A DNA stretch of 64,000 nt from Patella vulgata. Taxonomy: Eukaryota > Mollusca > Gastropoda > Patellidae. Below are positions 49,955 through 60,994 of this stretch, one piece after another; within the stretch, counting starts at the first letter, position 1; each line of letters starts with the position of its first letter. The stretch spans positions 7,846,613 to 7,910,612 of the forward strand of contig NC_065881.2 of NCBI RefSeq assembly GCF_932274485.2, read 5' to 3'. The notes beneath the pieces are model-generated. The model saw nothing but the letters and a program-made list of their open reading frames with translations. It was not told the DNA's origin and did no database searches. Position numbers and translations under genes: made by a program.

Positions 49955-50475
49955 TTTAAAGTAGCTAAGTCTCTAACTCAATATCATCCAAAGTCTTCGA
50001 CATTGAAAACACGAATTATTTGTCAATTTAAATCAACATTGATGTTGTGATCTTACCGGGAAAAGATGAGTTTCTGATATCTAATATTTAAGACAAAATA
50101 AACATTTTACCATTGGTACACGAATCGTGTACCATAATGCGGTTCAGTGCCATTTGTAACAAGGGACTCGAAGAACGAGGGTAGACATATTCCACAAGTC
50201 ATGTCAAACGGTGACACTATATTGTTATCTGGACAGCATGCACAATAAATACTTTCGGTGTCGACTAGAATAACCAGACGCTAGAGATTGCCGTTCGATT
50301 GAGATTTCTGGCGTATTTCGCTGAACACAACTGATTTGAAATTAGCGTAAAAACGAAAACGATTGTATGTAAATCAGTTTATATACATTCATATTACATT
50401 ATTATATGCGTTGTGACCCATTTGTGTCAATTCCTAGGTCCCAAATATTAGCGATTTAGCTCCTTTAAAGCGGTT
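49955..50475 (+). mobile_element. MITE-2 copy, most complete
   Basis: TAGCTAAGTCTCTAACTCAA at left and TTAGCGATTTAGCTCCTTTA at right are inverted relatives. The palindrome GGTACACGAATCGTGTACC is near 50116-50134. No open frame. Same orientation as 5205-5760. Confidence 0.8.
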
Positions 50476-50544
50476 ATTCACCGTATCAACTTTCTGTAAA
50501 GTCGATTGGGGTTGGTATTATCTAGGTAATCTTATTAGCCCCTA

Positions 50545-50717
50545 CAATCTGATTAAAATACGTCGCCTGTCCAACCTCGTGGGTTTTCTCCGGGTCCTCC
50601 GGTTTCCTCCCACTGCTAAAGACCCCTACGCGCAAGCGAATTAATGAAATAAAATTAACCATATGTTAGTCCCGAAATGACCTAGTTTGTGTTGAGTGGA
50701 CGTTAAACCCCATTTCT

Positions 50718-50761
<44 letters not shown>

Positions 50762-51318
50762 AAACTCTGCAACATTCTTCCGAATGCAACATTCTATCAG
50801 ATCGAATTTACAACTTCCTAAATCACTCGATTCCCCGGTTGTACGTGACAAGGAATATGGTCGCCTGTCCAACCTCGTGGGTTTTCTCCGGTTTCCTCCC
50901 ACTGCTAAAGACCCCTACGCGCAAGCGAAATATTGAAATAGAACCGAACCATATGTTAGTCCCGAAATGACCTAGTTTGTGTTGAGTGGACTTTAAACCC
51001 CATTTCTCTCTCTCTCTCTCTGATTAAAATACAGATCTATATTTCGTTTCGTTAGTTTGTTATGCTTTCGACGGCCTCTACTACACGAAGATCTGACCGG
51101 ACCGGTTGTAGTGGAAGGTCGCGTTAGAGGTCATACGAGCGGCTTTTGACCCTATGGCGTCAGACATTTGATTAACCAATCAGCGTTGATGTTACTAGTG
51201 CGTTACCCAAAGTTCCGTGCACCTCTCGTCAAATACTCGCCGTAACATACAGTTTTATTAGCTAATCCCTCACACATCATCCAGAACGCGTTATATTACA
51301 ACTCTTTCAGATCCCTGG
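50545..51318 (+). mobile_element. MITE-1 copy split by SINE-A pieces, right end lost
   Basis: CAATCTGATTAAAATAC (50545-50561) resumes at 51020 with CTGATTAAAATACAGATCTA TATTTCG. The interior runs to AACTCTTTCAGATCC, after which sequence is unrelated. Confidence 0.88.
50562..51019 (+). mobile_element. Two tandem 5'-truncated SINE-A copies inserted in MITE-1
   Basis: Flanked by a 13-bp duplication CTGATTAAAATAC (50549-50561 and 51020-51032). Copy one (50562-50760) starts CGTCGCCTGTCCAACC and ends in a CT tail. About 66 unrelated bases follow, then copy two (50827-51019) from CGATTCCCCGG to a CT tail. Confidence 0.92.
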
Positions 51319-51423
51319 CGGAGGGGGCGGGGGGGGGGGCACCTGGTAGTTCTGATGATGATCTAAGGGATTTTTAAGCGTTTGGTTAGTTTAATATAGT
51401 GTTGTACGATTTCAACGACGAAA

Positions 51424-51505
51424 GAGAGATAACGTCCAATCGACATAAACTAGGTCATTTCGGGACTAACACATGGTTCAATTCTATTTCAGAATTATTC
51501 GCCAT
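51424..51505 (-). mobile_element. SINE-A 3' fragment
   Basis: AGAGAGATAACGTCCAATCG ACATAAACTAGGTCATTTCG to AGAATTATTCGCC. Confidence 0.85.
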
Positions 51506-51737
51506 ATCTTAACTATAAACTATTGTTGTTTTAATGTACCAAATACATCAATTAGAAACTAAGTGCAAAGTTTTGTATTTCTAGATCAAGAATATTTCTG
51601 GATCAAGGATATTTCTGGATCAAGGATATTTCTGGATAAGGATATTTCTGGATCAAGGATATTTCTGGATCAAGGATATTTCTCATAAACAATGATTAAA
51701 AGTACAGTAAATTCTTAACTTAAATCTGAGAATGCTT
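51506..51737. mobile_element. MITE-4 copy 2, with internal 17-bp minisatellite
   Basis: TTGTTGTTTTAATGTACCAA and the right end TTCTTAACTTAAATCTGAGA ATG match 45652-45829. The unit GATATTTCTGGATCAAG has expanded to about six copies (51587-51685). The left inverted repeat is lost. Confidence 0.8.
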
Positions 51738-52137
51738 TGTCAACATGGCGCCAGGTGTTGTATTGCCTTCCTCTATGAAAATTACATACAACAAAGGGAA
51801 TTAAAATGGATAATAAAATGATTTATTCCATAGCACACGATTTTAACCCTGGAAAGTCTTTCTTTAATAATGGCTAATAGTAAGTGCAGGAGGACCGCAC
51901 TACACGCAAAACAAAAATCTACAAGATAAACCTGCGGACAAGAAAGAAAATAGACATTGCACCAAATAAACAAATATCAAATCAAGTGAATGGATCCAGG
52001 GGCCAGCCGTAAGCGTCCACTGCGCTGTACAGTCCCGGGCCTGTAGTGACACAGACTTCACTCAAATTTGAAAACAATCAAAAATACAAAAAAGACGTAA
52101 TAGAAATAATGCGACCACTCTTGACAGTGGCCGTCAA
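51738..52137. other. No recognised gene
   Basis: Unique AT-rich sequence. A 63-codon reverse frame at 51782-51973 has no splice or start support. Confidence 0.4.
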
Positions 52138-52442
52138 GCCCTGGCTCGCTAGTCTGGAGGTAGCGGGTTCACTCCCGGTGTTAACCTAGAAACGTCATCG
52201 GAATTTTCCGGGGTGGTTTCCCCTTGCCAGTTAGTGGTACAGTGCCAAAGAGAGCTGTCTAGTCGTTCGGATTGGACGAAAAATCCAGATCCCGTGTACA
52301 TTGACTGTTGGAATTTGATATAAGAGTAGACTGTAGCGCCGCTGTCCGGGCAAAATTTCCCCCATCGCACACTGTTAGACGTATGCCAATCGTCATTAGC
52401 CCAGTCGGAACAAGAGCGTTCAGCCCCATTTCATTTCATTTC
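52138..52442 (+). mobile_element. SINE-B copy, near full length
   Basis: CCCTGGCTCGCTAGTCTGGA GGT..GGTTCACTCCCGG head part, body with a small deletion, and CAGCCCCATTTCATTTCATT tail. Confidence 0.9.
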
Positions 52443-52444
52443 TA

Positions 52445-52660
52445 AATGGGAGCCGCGTTGGCTCGCTAACCTGGAGGTCTTGTGTTCGATCCCGGTGAGA
52501 TCGAGAAAGAGAGAGAGAGATAAATGAGGTTTAACGTCCACTCGACACAAACTAGGTCATTTCGGGACTAACATATGGTTTTTAATTTTATTTCAATAGT
52601 TCGCTTGCGTAAGGCTGGAGGTAACCACGTCGGAAAATCCCAATGAACTTTCTCGGCCAT
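52445..52660 (+). mobile_element. SINE-B head and body piece split by a SINE-A 3' piece
   Basis: GGGAGCCGCGTTGGCTCGCT ... TGTTCGATCCCGGTGA (SINE-B head) is interrupted near 52508 by a reversed SINE-A 3' part (52509-52615). SINE-B then resumes as AACCACGTCGGAAAATCCCA ATGAACTTTCTCGGCC in the opposite orientation. Confidence 0.7.
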
Positions 52661-52915
52661 CGCGCTGTATCATAAGGCCTGTCATTGAGTCGACTGGCGT
52701 GGTTTCGAATCCCCGGTTGTACGTGGCAAGGAGTAGGGTCGCCTGTCCAACCTCGTGGGTTTTCACCGGGTCCTCCGGTTTCCTCCCACTGCTAAAGACC
52801 CCTACGCGCAAGGGAATTATGTAAATAAAATTAAACCATATGTTAGTCCGGAAATGACCTAGTTTGTGTCGAGTGGACGTTAAACCCCATTTCTCTCTCT
52901 CTCTCTCGCTCTCTT
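52661..52915 (+). mobile_element. SINE-A copy lacking the first part of the head
   Basis: CGCGCTGTATCATAAGGCCT, B box GGTTTCGAATCCCCGG, central domain, end GTCGAGTGGACGTTAAACCC and CT tail. The 142-codon reverse frame 52593-53021 is this SINE. Confidence 0.93.
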
Positions 52916-52937
52916 TATAAACTAATAAAACTGTGTT

Positions 52938-53455
52938 TAGTAAGTAAGTAAATTTATTGCATGAAAACGCCCACGAGGCGCAGCATACAATTACAAAAAT
53001 GACATTAATACAATACAACAATTATACATGTAACACATATACGAACATATAATATGTGTAGGATAAGGCACGAGACAGGTTATGCTGGGGAAAGAAAGAC
53101 TGAAGAAGGCCGAGGTTTTTCTGTCGAGGGTTTTTCTGAAGTCTTTCTTTCCCAGCATAACCGAAGTCGAGGACTTTATCTTGCTTATAAACCGTCTATG
53201 TTTAAATGTACGCAAGATGAGAATATCCCAGAATTCCGGCAAGAAAAACCTTATATCATGTTTTCTTATGGAAAAAAAACCTACCCTGGAAGAATAACCC
53301 AGAACAGGTTTAAAGAAAAACTTTCAGAAGAACAACCCCAAATTTCCCTGTATATATCCAAAACCTTCCCTGACTTTCAGACCGCAAGTTATTCCGGGCA
53401 TAGAATATACCCCAAAGATCAAAGAGATTTACCGTCACAGGTTTATAAATAAAGC
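52938..53455 (-). mobile_element. Possible LINE 3' end with hairpin, or unrecognised exon
   Basis: In reverse the region ends TTTTCATGCAATAAATTTAC TTACTTAC, typical of a LINE poly(A)-signal plus short-repeat tail. A 22-base inverted repeat (GGTTATGCTGGGGAAAGAAA at 53079 and TTTCTTTCCCAGCATAACC at 53144) lies inside. On the + strand a 132-codon frame (53054-53452) ends in a TAA overlapping AATAAA. I cannot tell which reading is right. Confidence 0.3.
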
Positions 53456-54606
53456 TAGTTATATATGCTAGCAAGTTGAAGTCGATTAAATAGCAAGGGG
53501 GATAATTAGCATGTTTGGATGTTTATTTCAATGAAATCTATTTCCATACTTTAAAACTAAAAAGGTCAATAGCACAGGTTTTTCGACAAACAAGATGACA
53601 GATGCGGAATGAAGGCTTTGGGGATAAATACGAAAATACTTCTTTCAGTTTCTGATTAGTAAATTACTAATCGTTACAAATATCTTTAAAGGCATTGAGC
53701 TGAATACCAAAAGGCCATGGTCTCATTATCAAATGTGTTCGGCTTTATTTAGTTCCATTAATGTCCTGACACCCTCTATGTAAACTAAGTGGACTATGCC
53801 AAATATAAATCATAGCTAATAGCAGGAATGATCTGCTTTAACGTAATGCCAATGAAGAGAAGCTCAACAAGCGAGCTATTGTAAGTAGCTATGACTCGTT
53901 AATCATTGGACAAAACGACGAAATCCGCGCTAAAGGTTACCGTTCTAGTCTTGGGGGATCTAACAACGCTGAAGACAGGAAACTAAGAGCTTAAGCGTGA
54001 TATCTGCAGGCTTCCATCATGTTTTTCGGCCCAATTAATTTGTGCCTAGTGAATCGTGCACGCGTTGCTAACCCTCAGGGGCACATCAACTTCTGATTCG
54101 GAAAACAATTGTGCCAGCTTTGGGTCTTAGGTTCATCGCTGATCGAGTATATCAAATTCGATATTAGATTTCCAATTTAAATCAAACCATGCATACTGAT
54201 TGGATGGTTCGTCGCAATCAAAGATGGCGAGTTTTAATGGAGTAAAGTGATGCCTGTAATCATTCGATGTCAGCACGCCATTGACAGAAATGAAGTGAAA
54301 AAATTACAAGACGGCCTCACTTAGTGTAAAGAACATTTGAATTATACCGATAGAAATTCCATGCTCGACTTCACTCGATCATCATTTTAACCCCAGTACC
54401 TCAATTACATCTGAAAAAGGAAGGAAAGTCTGCAAAATTAAAGCTGTACTTGATTCCTCAGTTCTCAGCAATCATAGTTACAATCAGGGCAATAAATATA
54501 TAAAGGATTTTAGTATAAAAGAAAAAAATAAAGGAATATTTCTTTCTTTCTTTTTTTATCAATTTAGTTTTGAGTTAATAGTAGGTTTAATTAAGTTAAT
54601 GGGAGA
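53456..54606. other. Repeat-poor unique stretch, possible regulatory DNA
   Basis: About 1.1 kb without SINEs, MITEs or ORFs and of more even base composition than the flanks. Nothing else can be said from sequence alone. Confidence 0.4.
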
Positions 54607-55135
54607 TTAGGAAAAGGGCTGCCTTAAAAATACATTATGGGAGATTAGATAAAGAGCTGGCAGTTCTTACTATAATAGTTAAAAACTAGATAATGTAAAA
54701 GGAATTTGCTGAATATTTCAGTCAAATTGATCCACTCTGAACCGAGATTTTAGCGATTGAATTTTCGGTCTAATGGTTAAAAACTAGATAATGTAAAGGG
54801 AATTTGCTGAAAATTACAGTCTAATTGATCACTCTCAACCGTCATATTAGATTTTGAATTTTAGGCCTAACCTCGATCATCATTACTAAAGTCGGTACGA
54901 TAAAATAAATATAGTCTCGATTATCCAATTTTGGATTTAATCATCAATGGGCATTGAACAGCAGATCAGATTTAAATCCAGTAAATATCACAGGCTAGCG
55001 ATGACATCGAGAGTTGATTATGGTCTGAATAAGTTAATTAATGTCCAATTAATAATTTAGATAACATTTAAGGCCTAAAGAAAGACCTACAATAGGCAGA
55101 TTTAGCTCTTACATAATGCCTGTTTAATTGTCGGT
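54607..55135 (-). mobile_element. MITE-3 copy with internal duplication
   Basis: Starts AATACATTATGGGAGATTAG and ends GGCAGATTTAGCTCTTACAT AATGCCTG. The block GTTAAAAACTAGATAATGTA AANGGAATTTGCTGAA occurs twice (about 54680 and 54776). Confidence 0.75.
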
Positions 55136-55377
55136 TTAAGCTAATGGTCGGTCCATTTTCCCTCAAGTGAATATAAAAAGTCAAGATATATAGTCTCTGA
55201 ACGGGAAGACGATTTCCCCAAGCATCTAACCTCTAGATCGAACAAACAGCCCACACACTAAATGACTTTAGTACATCGTTATATTAAAGCTATTATAAAA
55301 GTACGCAATAAATCATGATCCCTCGAATGCCAACATTAAAATCACGAAGAATAGAGTTACATTTTTGGGGGACAAGA

Positions 55378-55578
55378 ACGTCCCCGGCTGTACGTGACAA
55401 GGAGTAGGGTCGCCTGTCCAACCTCGTGGGTTTTCTCTGGATCCTCACGTTTCCTCCCACTGCTAAAGACCCCTACACGCAAGCGAATTATTGAAATAAA
55501 ATTGAACCATATGTTAGTCCCGAAATGACCTAGTTTGTGTTGAGTGGACGTTAAACCCCATTTCCGTTTCTCTTTAAA
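55378..55578 (+). mobile_element. SINE-A copy, 5' truncated
   Basis: CGTCCCCGGCTGTACGTGAC to GTTGAGTGGACGTTAAACCC CATTTC. Confidence 0.92.
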
Positions 55579-55869
55579 CAAAAAAAAAATATTAAAATAT
55601 TCTTCACATTTAAAAAAAAAGTTGTGTACAATTAGAATAGGTAACATCTTGTGGCGGATTTCAAATTAATTCAAGAATTCATTTTTGATTTATTCGCCAA
55701 GACATGTCCAAATTGCCTACCCGTCCCGAGACCTTGCAATCGATTTGGATGCGTTGTTTTGAACTGTCTGCAAAACAAATTGATTTTAAGAAAACTGTGA
55801 ACACGTTAGTAAAGTGTTGATAAAGTTTACATTTTTGCTAGACATATTTATCATTTCCCTGTCGACAGA

Positions 55870-56775
55870 ATGTTTAATAAATGTATTATAGATTGCAAAA
55901 TTCCATGTTTATGCATGTCCCATTTACTTTCCTTTTTTTGTTTGTTATCATACATGGTAGCTGTATGTTCTTGAACTCTCTGCATTGTTTAATAAATATA
56001 TTACAGATTGCTAAATATCATGTGTATGCATTTCATTTCCCTCTTCGGTATCTTTGCAGGGCGGCTATATTCTTGAACTCCCCGCATCCCCACCAAATAT
56101 CAAGCTTAAAAAATCAAATTATTTTTCTGTAATAGGCATTACAGCATGTCCCATTTTCTTTCCTTTTTTGTTTGGTATGTTCTTGAACTCTCTGTATTGT
56201 TTAACAAATATATTATAGATTGCTTAATATCATGTGTATGCATTTCATTTCCCTGTTCGGTATCTTTGCAGGGCGGCTATATTCTTGAACTCCCCGCATC
56301 TCCACCAAATATCAAGCTTAAAAAATCAAATTATTTTTCTGTAATAGGCATTACAGCATGTCCCATTTTCTTTCCTTTTTTGTTTGGTATGTTCTTGAAC
56401 TCTCTGTATTGTTTAACAAATATATTATAGATTGCTTAATATCACGTGTATGCATTTCATTTCCCTCTTCGGTATCTTTGCAGGGCGGCTATATTCTTGA
56501 ACTCCCCGCATCTCCACCAAATATCAAGCTTAAAAAATCAAATTATTTTTCTGTAATAGGCATTACAGCATGTCCCATTTTCTTTCCTTTTTTGTTTGGT
56601 ATGTTCTTGAACTCTCTGTATTGTTTAATAAACATATTATAGATTGCTAAATATCATGTGTATGCATTTCATTTCCCTGTTCGGTATCTTTGTATATTCT
56701 TGAACTCTCACCGCATCTCCACTAAATATCAAGCTTAAAAAATCAAATTATTTTTCTGTAATAGGCATTACTGCT
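55870..56775. repeat. 212-bp tandem array, about four units
   Basis: The anchor TGTTCTTGAACTCTCTG starts at 55976, 56178, 56390 and 56602 (periods 202, 212, 212). The two middle units are almost identical. Each has TATCTTTGCAGGGCGGCTAT and a palindrome CTGTAATAGGCATTACAG. The last unit has an internal deletion. Two 94-codon frames are copies of the same repeat frame and are not genes. Confidence 0.93.
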
Positions 56776-57379
56776 CTCCTGATGTGTCGTGTTGAATTAT
56801 ATCATGTACAGTCTTGTCGTGTCTCTTTTACTGATAATAAATTGATTCTAATACATCAGCAGCCCTCGTCCTTTAATCATTATTGTACGAGAAGCAATAG
56901 GATACGAAATTAAACAAATTAATTGGCTTTCCACAATGACTTAGATGAAGAGGCCCCTTTCAAATAATTACCACCGTTAACGGCGAAACGACAAGAGTCG
57001 GGAGAATACGGGATCAACTTTCATGGATATCAATAGGAAGATATCTGGGACTGGATACCTAGAGGGAAAAACCAACCGATAAATTGATTTCAATATACAA
57101 AATCAAGTAGACTCGTTCGTGATTTGTCACAAGTTTATTTACAAAGGAAAGTCATTTCAACGATGAAAGGAAAATGGCTGCGAGTCATTTAGCGTCAATC
57201 TGTTCTTAATCTTCTTCGTTTTATTAAGACGAATGGCGAACAACACAAAGCAATCTGTTTATTTCTGTTTAAACATTAGATTTTCTTGCTCGGCATTCAC
57301 GTAACCACGCTCAATGTTGAGTGCACGATACGCATATGCTAATTTTCTTTGTCGGACATTTTGTTTTATTTAACGCTGC
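56776..57379. other. Repeat-poor unique stretch, no gene
   Basis: ACTGATAATAAATTGATTCT at 56831 is a possible poly(A) signal. The rest (56880-57370) is unique and without frames. Confidence 0.4.
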
Positions 57380-57720
57380 AATATACAAGAGCTAAATCTG
57401 CCTATTGCTATTATATAAATCATTAATAAGACATTTATTGAAAATCTGCCTGAAATGTTATATAAATCATTAATTAGAAATTAATTCAAATGTCAGAGCC
57501 ATAATCTAGAACTTTGGTAGGTTTGATTTTTAACGGGTGTAAACACGATTGCAAGTTAATAATTTAATTAAAAACTGGATAATCGAGACTTTGTTTATTA
57601 TCGTAACAACGTTAGCAATACCAATCGAGACTACACTTATCTTCAAACGGCCATAACCACGCTCAGAATGAAGTGATTTGACTACAAATTTCAATATATT
57701 CCCGTTTCATATGATAACAA
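57380..57720 (+). mobile_element. MITE-3 copy, diverged
   Basis: CAATATACAAGAGCTAAATC TGCCTATTGC, then ATTAGAAATTAATTCAAATG, with loose similarity to the right part of other copies. Confidence 0.55.
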
Positions 57721-57744
57721 GAACTGTCTTTATAGAAACATCTG

Positions 57745-57935
57745 GGAGTTGGTGACCGAATAATGGTTAACGCGTGCGAGTTGAATCAGAAGTTCTGACA
57801 TTGAGTCAGGTGGCGTGGTTTCGATTCCCCGTTTATAGGCCTACGTGACAAGGAGTAGGGTCGCCTGTCCAACCTCGTGGGTTTTTCCGGGTCCCCCGGT
57901 TTCCTCCCACCGCTAAAGATCTCTACACACAAGCA
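57745..57935 (+). mobile_element. SINE-A 5' part
   Basis: GGGAGTTGGTGACCGAATAA TGGTTAACGCG head, B box, central domain, broken off at CTAAAGATCTCTACACACAA GC. Confidence 0.88.
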
Positions 57936-58587
57936 TCTTGAATGGTTGTTTCAATGCAACGTCCTGTTCATTATTTTCTTTAAAGGTCAATTAAAGGCTC
58001 AATACCACTCTTGTTGTAACTGAATAATATGTCCCAATCTTTATTCTAGTCAACAAATTGTACTATTTTACAATATTCCAATTAATTGATGATACAAATT
58101 TCATCTTAACACACCTTATTTAAAAATTTTGAAAAATTCAACATAATGGTTTGAAACGTCTAACGTAAACCTTTTCAAATGAAACGTCGATTTAAAAATA
58201 TTTTCGAACCCTCTAGACAAGTAAAATAGGATGTAATGAATAATTTACACAACAGGTAGGACACTTAAACATCTAGTACTTAGATAGAGATATTATTTAT
58301 TTTCTGGAGCTTTCAAGCCAGCAAGAGTGTTATTGTCCCTTTAAAATATCAATATATCACCTGCTTCAAGTTCGGGTAGTTATCAACTGCGCAATTTTCG
58401 GTACTTTCCGTAAAGACCACGTGGTGTTGGCCGGGAACATTTCTCGAGATTGACCGGCGAGGTTCCCCCCTTATCAGTGGTGAATGATTTTCGATAACTA
58501 AAAATTCAAAAATGAATATTCGTTGGATTAAATATTTTTATTATGTTGTACGAAATGTGGAAAAGTTGTATTCCTATTCATTAATCA
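57936..58587. other. No recognised gene; trace of SINE-B
   Basis: Unique AT-rich DNA. GAGATTGACCGGCGAGGTTC CCCCCTTATCAGTGGTG near 58448 is faintly SINE-B-like. Confidence 0.4.
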
Positions 58588-58835
58588 TTGGGGGGTTGGG
58601 GGCCGAATCATAAGGGTTGTGATTATGTCAAGTGACGTGGTTTTGATCACCAGCTTGCACGTGACAACGATTAGGGTCGCCTGTCCAACCTCGAGGGATT
58701 TCTCCTGTTCCCCCAGCTTCTGATACACGCAGGCAAATTATTGAAATAAAATTGGACCATGTGTTAGTCTCGAGGACGTTACCCCCCCTCTCTCTCTCCC
58801 CCTCCCTCCCTCCCTCTCTCTCTCTTTCTCTCTCA
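58588..58835 (+). mobile_element. SINE-A copy, diverged, with head deletion
   Basis: GGGTTGGGGGCCGAATCATA joins head start to CATAAGG. It continues to CTAGCTTGCACGTGACAACG-like and CTCGAGGGATTTCTCC wording, and a long CT tail. Confidence 0.8.
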
Positions 58836-58877
58836 TTACGTATATTCTAAGTTCAAGGCAGGTCTTTTAAAAATAAA

Positions 58878-58985
58878 AATTTACGGGAATTTTCCGGCGT
58901 GGTGGTTCACCTTTGTCTGTGATGCAGAACGGAGGGCCTCTCTCTCTCTCTCTCCCCCCCTCTCTCTCTCTCCCTCTTTCTCTCC
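58878..58985 (+). mobile_element. SINE-B fragment joined to a CT tract
   Basis: TTACGGGAATTTTCCGGCGT GGTGGTTCACCTTTGTCTGT GATGCAG then CT repeats. Confidence 0.7.
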
Positions 58986-59495
58986 CTCATCAATCATTAC
59001 TTCAGAACTCAAGCTAACCGGGCGACACAATTAGAGACGCTTATAATTATAAAGTCCGTATATTTGTCGGAGGAAATGTCGGACGCATCCTGGACCGCGT
59101 ACAAATTAATCCTGCCTGATTATAAAGCCAGTGTCAGGGGCTGACACACCGTACGTCGTTTAATCACCCAGAACTGATAAAACATATGCACGTGTCCGCA
59201 CGCGTCTATCACGCAACGGACATCATCATTTTCTAGACAATCCGAGTGATGACAAATTCGCGAATGAAGATCGGCGGATTAATAGGAGATAAATAGCCCA
59301 CGGCGCTGGCACTTCAAATTAATTTAAACATAGTCTGCTAAGTGCTCGTGTATAAAGCAATTATGAAGACGGAGCGGAAAAGTAAGAGGAACTGGTCGAC
59401 CATTATCCTTCCCGTTTCTCTATCTGATCTAATATAACAATTACTCGCCTATCAGAGTGCTAATTCCAAAATAGGTTATCTTTTCATGTTTATTA
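58986..59495. other. Repeat-free, higher-GC unique segment
   Basis: About 500 bases without any repeat or frame, including GTCGGAGGAAATGTCGGACG and two TTATAAAG words. It stands out from its repeat-packed surroundings; a cis-regulatory element is a guess. Confidence 0.35.
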
Positions 59496-59539
59496 ATGGA
59501 AATAGTTTTAGCAGATATTTTCATACTCCGGTCTAATAC

Positions 59540-59835
59540 AGAGAGAGAGAGAGAGAGGGGGGGGAGGGAGATGGGGTTTAATGTCCACTCGACACAAACA
59601 GGGTCATTTCGGGACAAACATGTGGTTTAATTTTATTATTTTATTTCAATAATTCGCTTGCGCGTAGGGGTCTTTAGCAGTGGGAGGAAACTGGAGGACC
59701 CGGAGAAAACCCACGAGGTTGGGCAGGCAACCCTACTCCTGGTCACGTACAACCGGGGATTCGAAACCACGCCAGTTGACTCAATGATACAGCGCGCACG
59801 TGCTAACCATTCGCCCATCCACAAACCCCCGCAAC
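59540..59835 (-). mobile_element. SINE-A copy, full length
   Basis: (GA)n and a G-run, GGGGTTTAATGTCCACTCGA, reversed central domain, and head GTGCTAACCATTCGCCCATC. GTCTAATA flanks both sides (about 59531 and 59845). Confidence 0.93.
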
Positions 59836-59854
59836 CCACCCCTGTCTAATATAA

Positions 59855-60310
59855 ATGAAATGAAATGAAATGGGGTTTAACGTCATACTGCTCTGCCCCG
59901 AACTGGGCTAATGAAGACGGACATACGCCATATAGTGTGCTATGAGGGACATTTGTGCCCGGATAACGGCGCTACGGCCCACTCTTATATCGAATTCCAA
60001 CTGCCAACGGATCTCGGTTTTTCGTCCTATCCGAACGACTAAACAGCTGTCCTTGTCCTGCACTACGCCGGCGAATTCAGGGCCCTGTTTCTCGAAATTT
60101 TAACTAAAGATAAAATCCAAATTTTTGTAGATACATGTATTTCAATTTTGATTGACTAAGCACTATATATAAAATCAATCTAATATTATCCAATTAAATT
60201 ATTAAAATTTGGATTTTATCTTGGTTAAAATTTCGTGAAAAGGCCCCCTGATGAACTTTCTCGGTCAACACCATAAGCGACCCGCGACCTCCAGACTAGC
60301 GAGCCAGCGC
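59855..60310 (-). mobile_element. SINE-B copy interrupted by a MITE
   Basis: GAAATGGGGTTTAACGTCAT to CTGCACTACGCCGGCGAATT, then a 169-bp MITE, then CTGATGAACTTTCTCGGTCA to GCGAGCCAGCGCCTTA. Confidence 0.92.
60080..60248. mobile_element. 169-bp MITE inside SINE-B
   Basis: Inverted ends GGGCCCTGTTTCTCGAAATT TTAACTAAAGATAAAATCC and GGATTTTATCTTGGTTAAAA TTTCGTGAAAAGGCCCC, about 43 bases with few mismatches. Confidence 0.93.
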
Positions 60311-60362
60311 CTTATTCTTCCAAGCACTGGCCTATCCACGAGTCTTTATTTTAAACGTCTAG

Positions 60363-60700
60363 TAGGGGAGGGGCGAATAGTTAGCGCGTGCGCGATGTAT
60401 CATAAGGTCTGTAAATGAGTCAACTGGCGTGGATGGCCGACTGGTTAGCACGTGCGCGCTGTATCATAAGGTCTGTAAATGAGTCAAGTGGAGTGGTTCC
60501 GATTCCCCGGTTGTACGTGGCAAGGAGTAGGGTAGCCTGTCCAACTTCGTGGGTTTTCTCCGGGTCCTCCGATTTCCTCCCACTGCTAAAGACCCCTACG
60601 CGCACGCGAATTATTGAAATAAAATTGAACCATATGTTTGTCCCGAAATGACCTATTTTGTGATGAGTGGACGTTAAAACTCATTTCCCTCTCTCTAAAC
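60363..60700 (+). mobile_element. SINE-A with a duplicated head
   Basis: A head fragment (GGGCGAATAGTTAGCGCGTG ... CAACTGGCGTGG) is followed at 60421 by a complete copy (GGATGGCCGACTGGTTAGCA to GATGAGTGGACGTTAAAACT CATTTC). Confidence 0.93.
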
Positions 60701-60994
60701 GTCTAGTTCCTCCTTCCTTCATAATATTTACTGATTTGCTAAAGTCTATATTACGGTGAATCTGTTTAGGTAACACCGCTGATTTTCTACTCGAGACTGA
60801 AGTGGGTTTAAATGTCCGAAAGGCTAAAAAGAAAACGTAAGTGGTTCGAATATTACGAAACACCTCGATCTAGTGTACATGCGGGTGGTCTTAACCAAGA
60901 CAAACACGTGTTTTGTCATGGCACCTAAAGGTATTGCAAAAGGTGGCCGACAAAGAAAGAGATGTTATAAATATACACATATTCAACATTTAAA

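Noticed and set aside
52593-53021. 142-codon reverse open frame
   Set aside because: It is the reverse of a SINE-A copy; the recurrent peptide GVFSSGRKPEDPEKTHEVG appears at many SINE-A loci.
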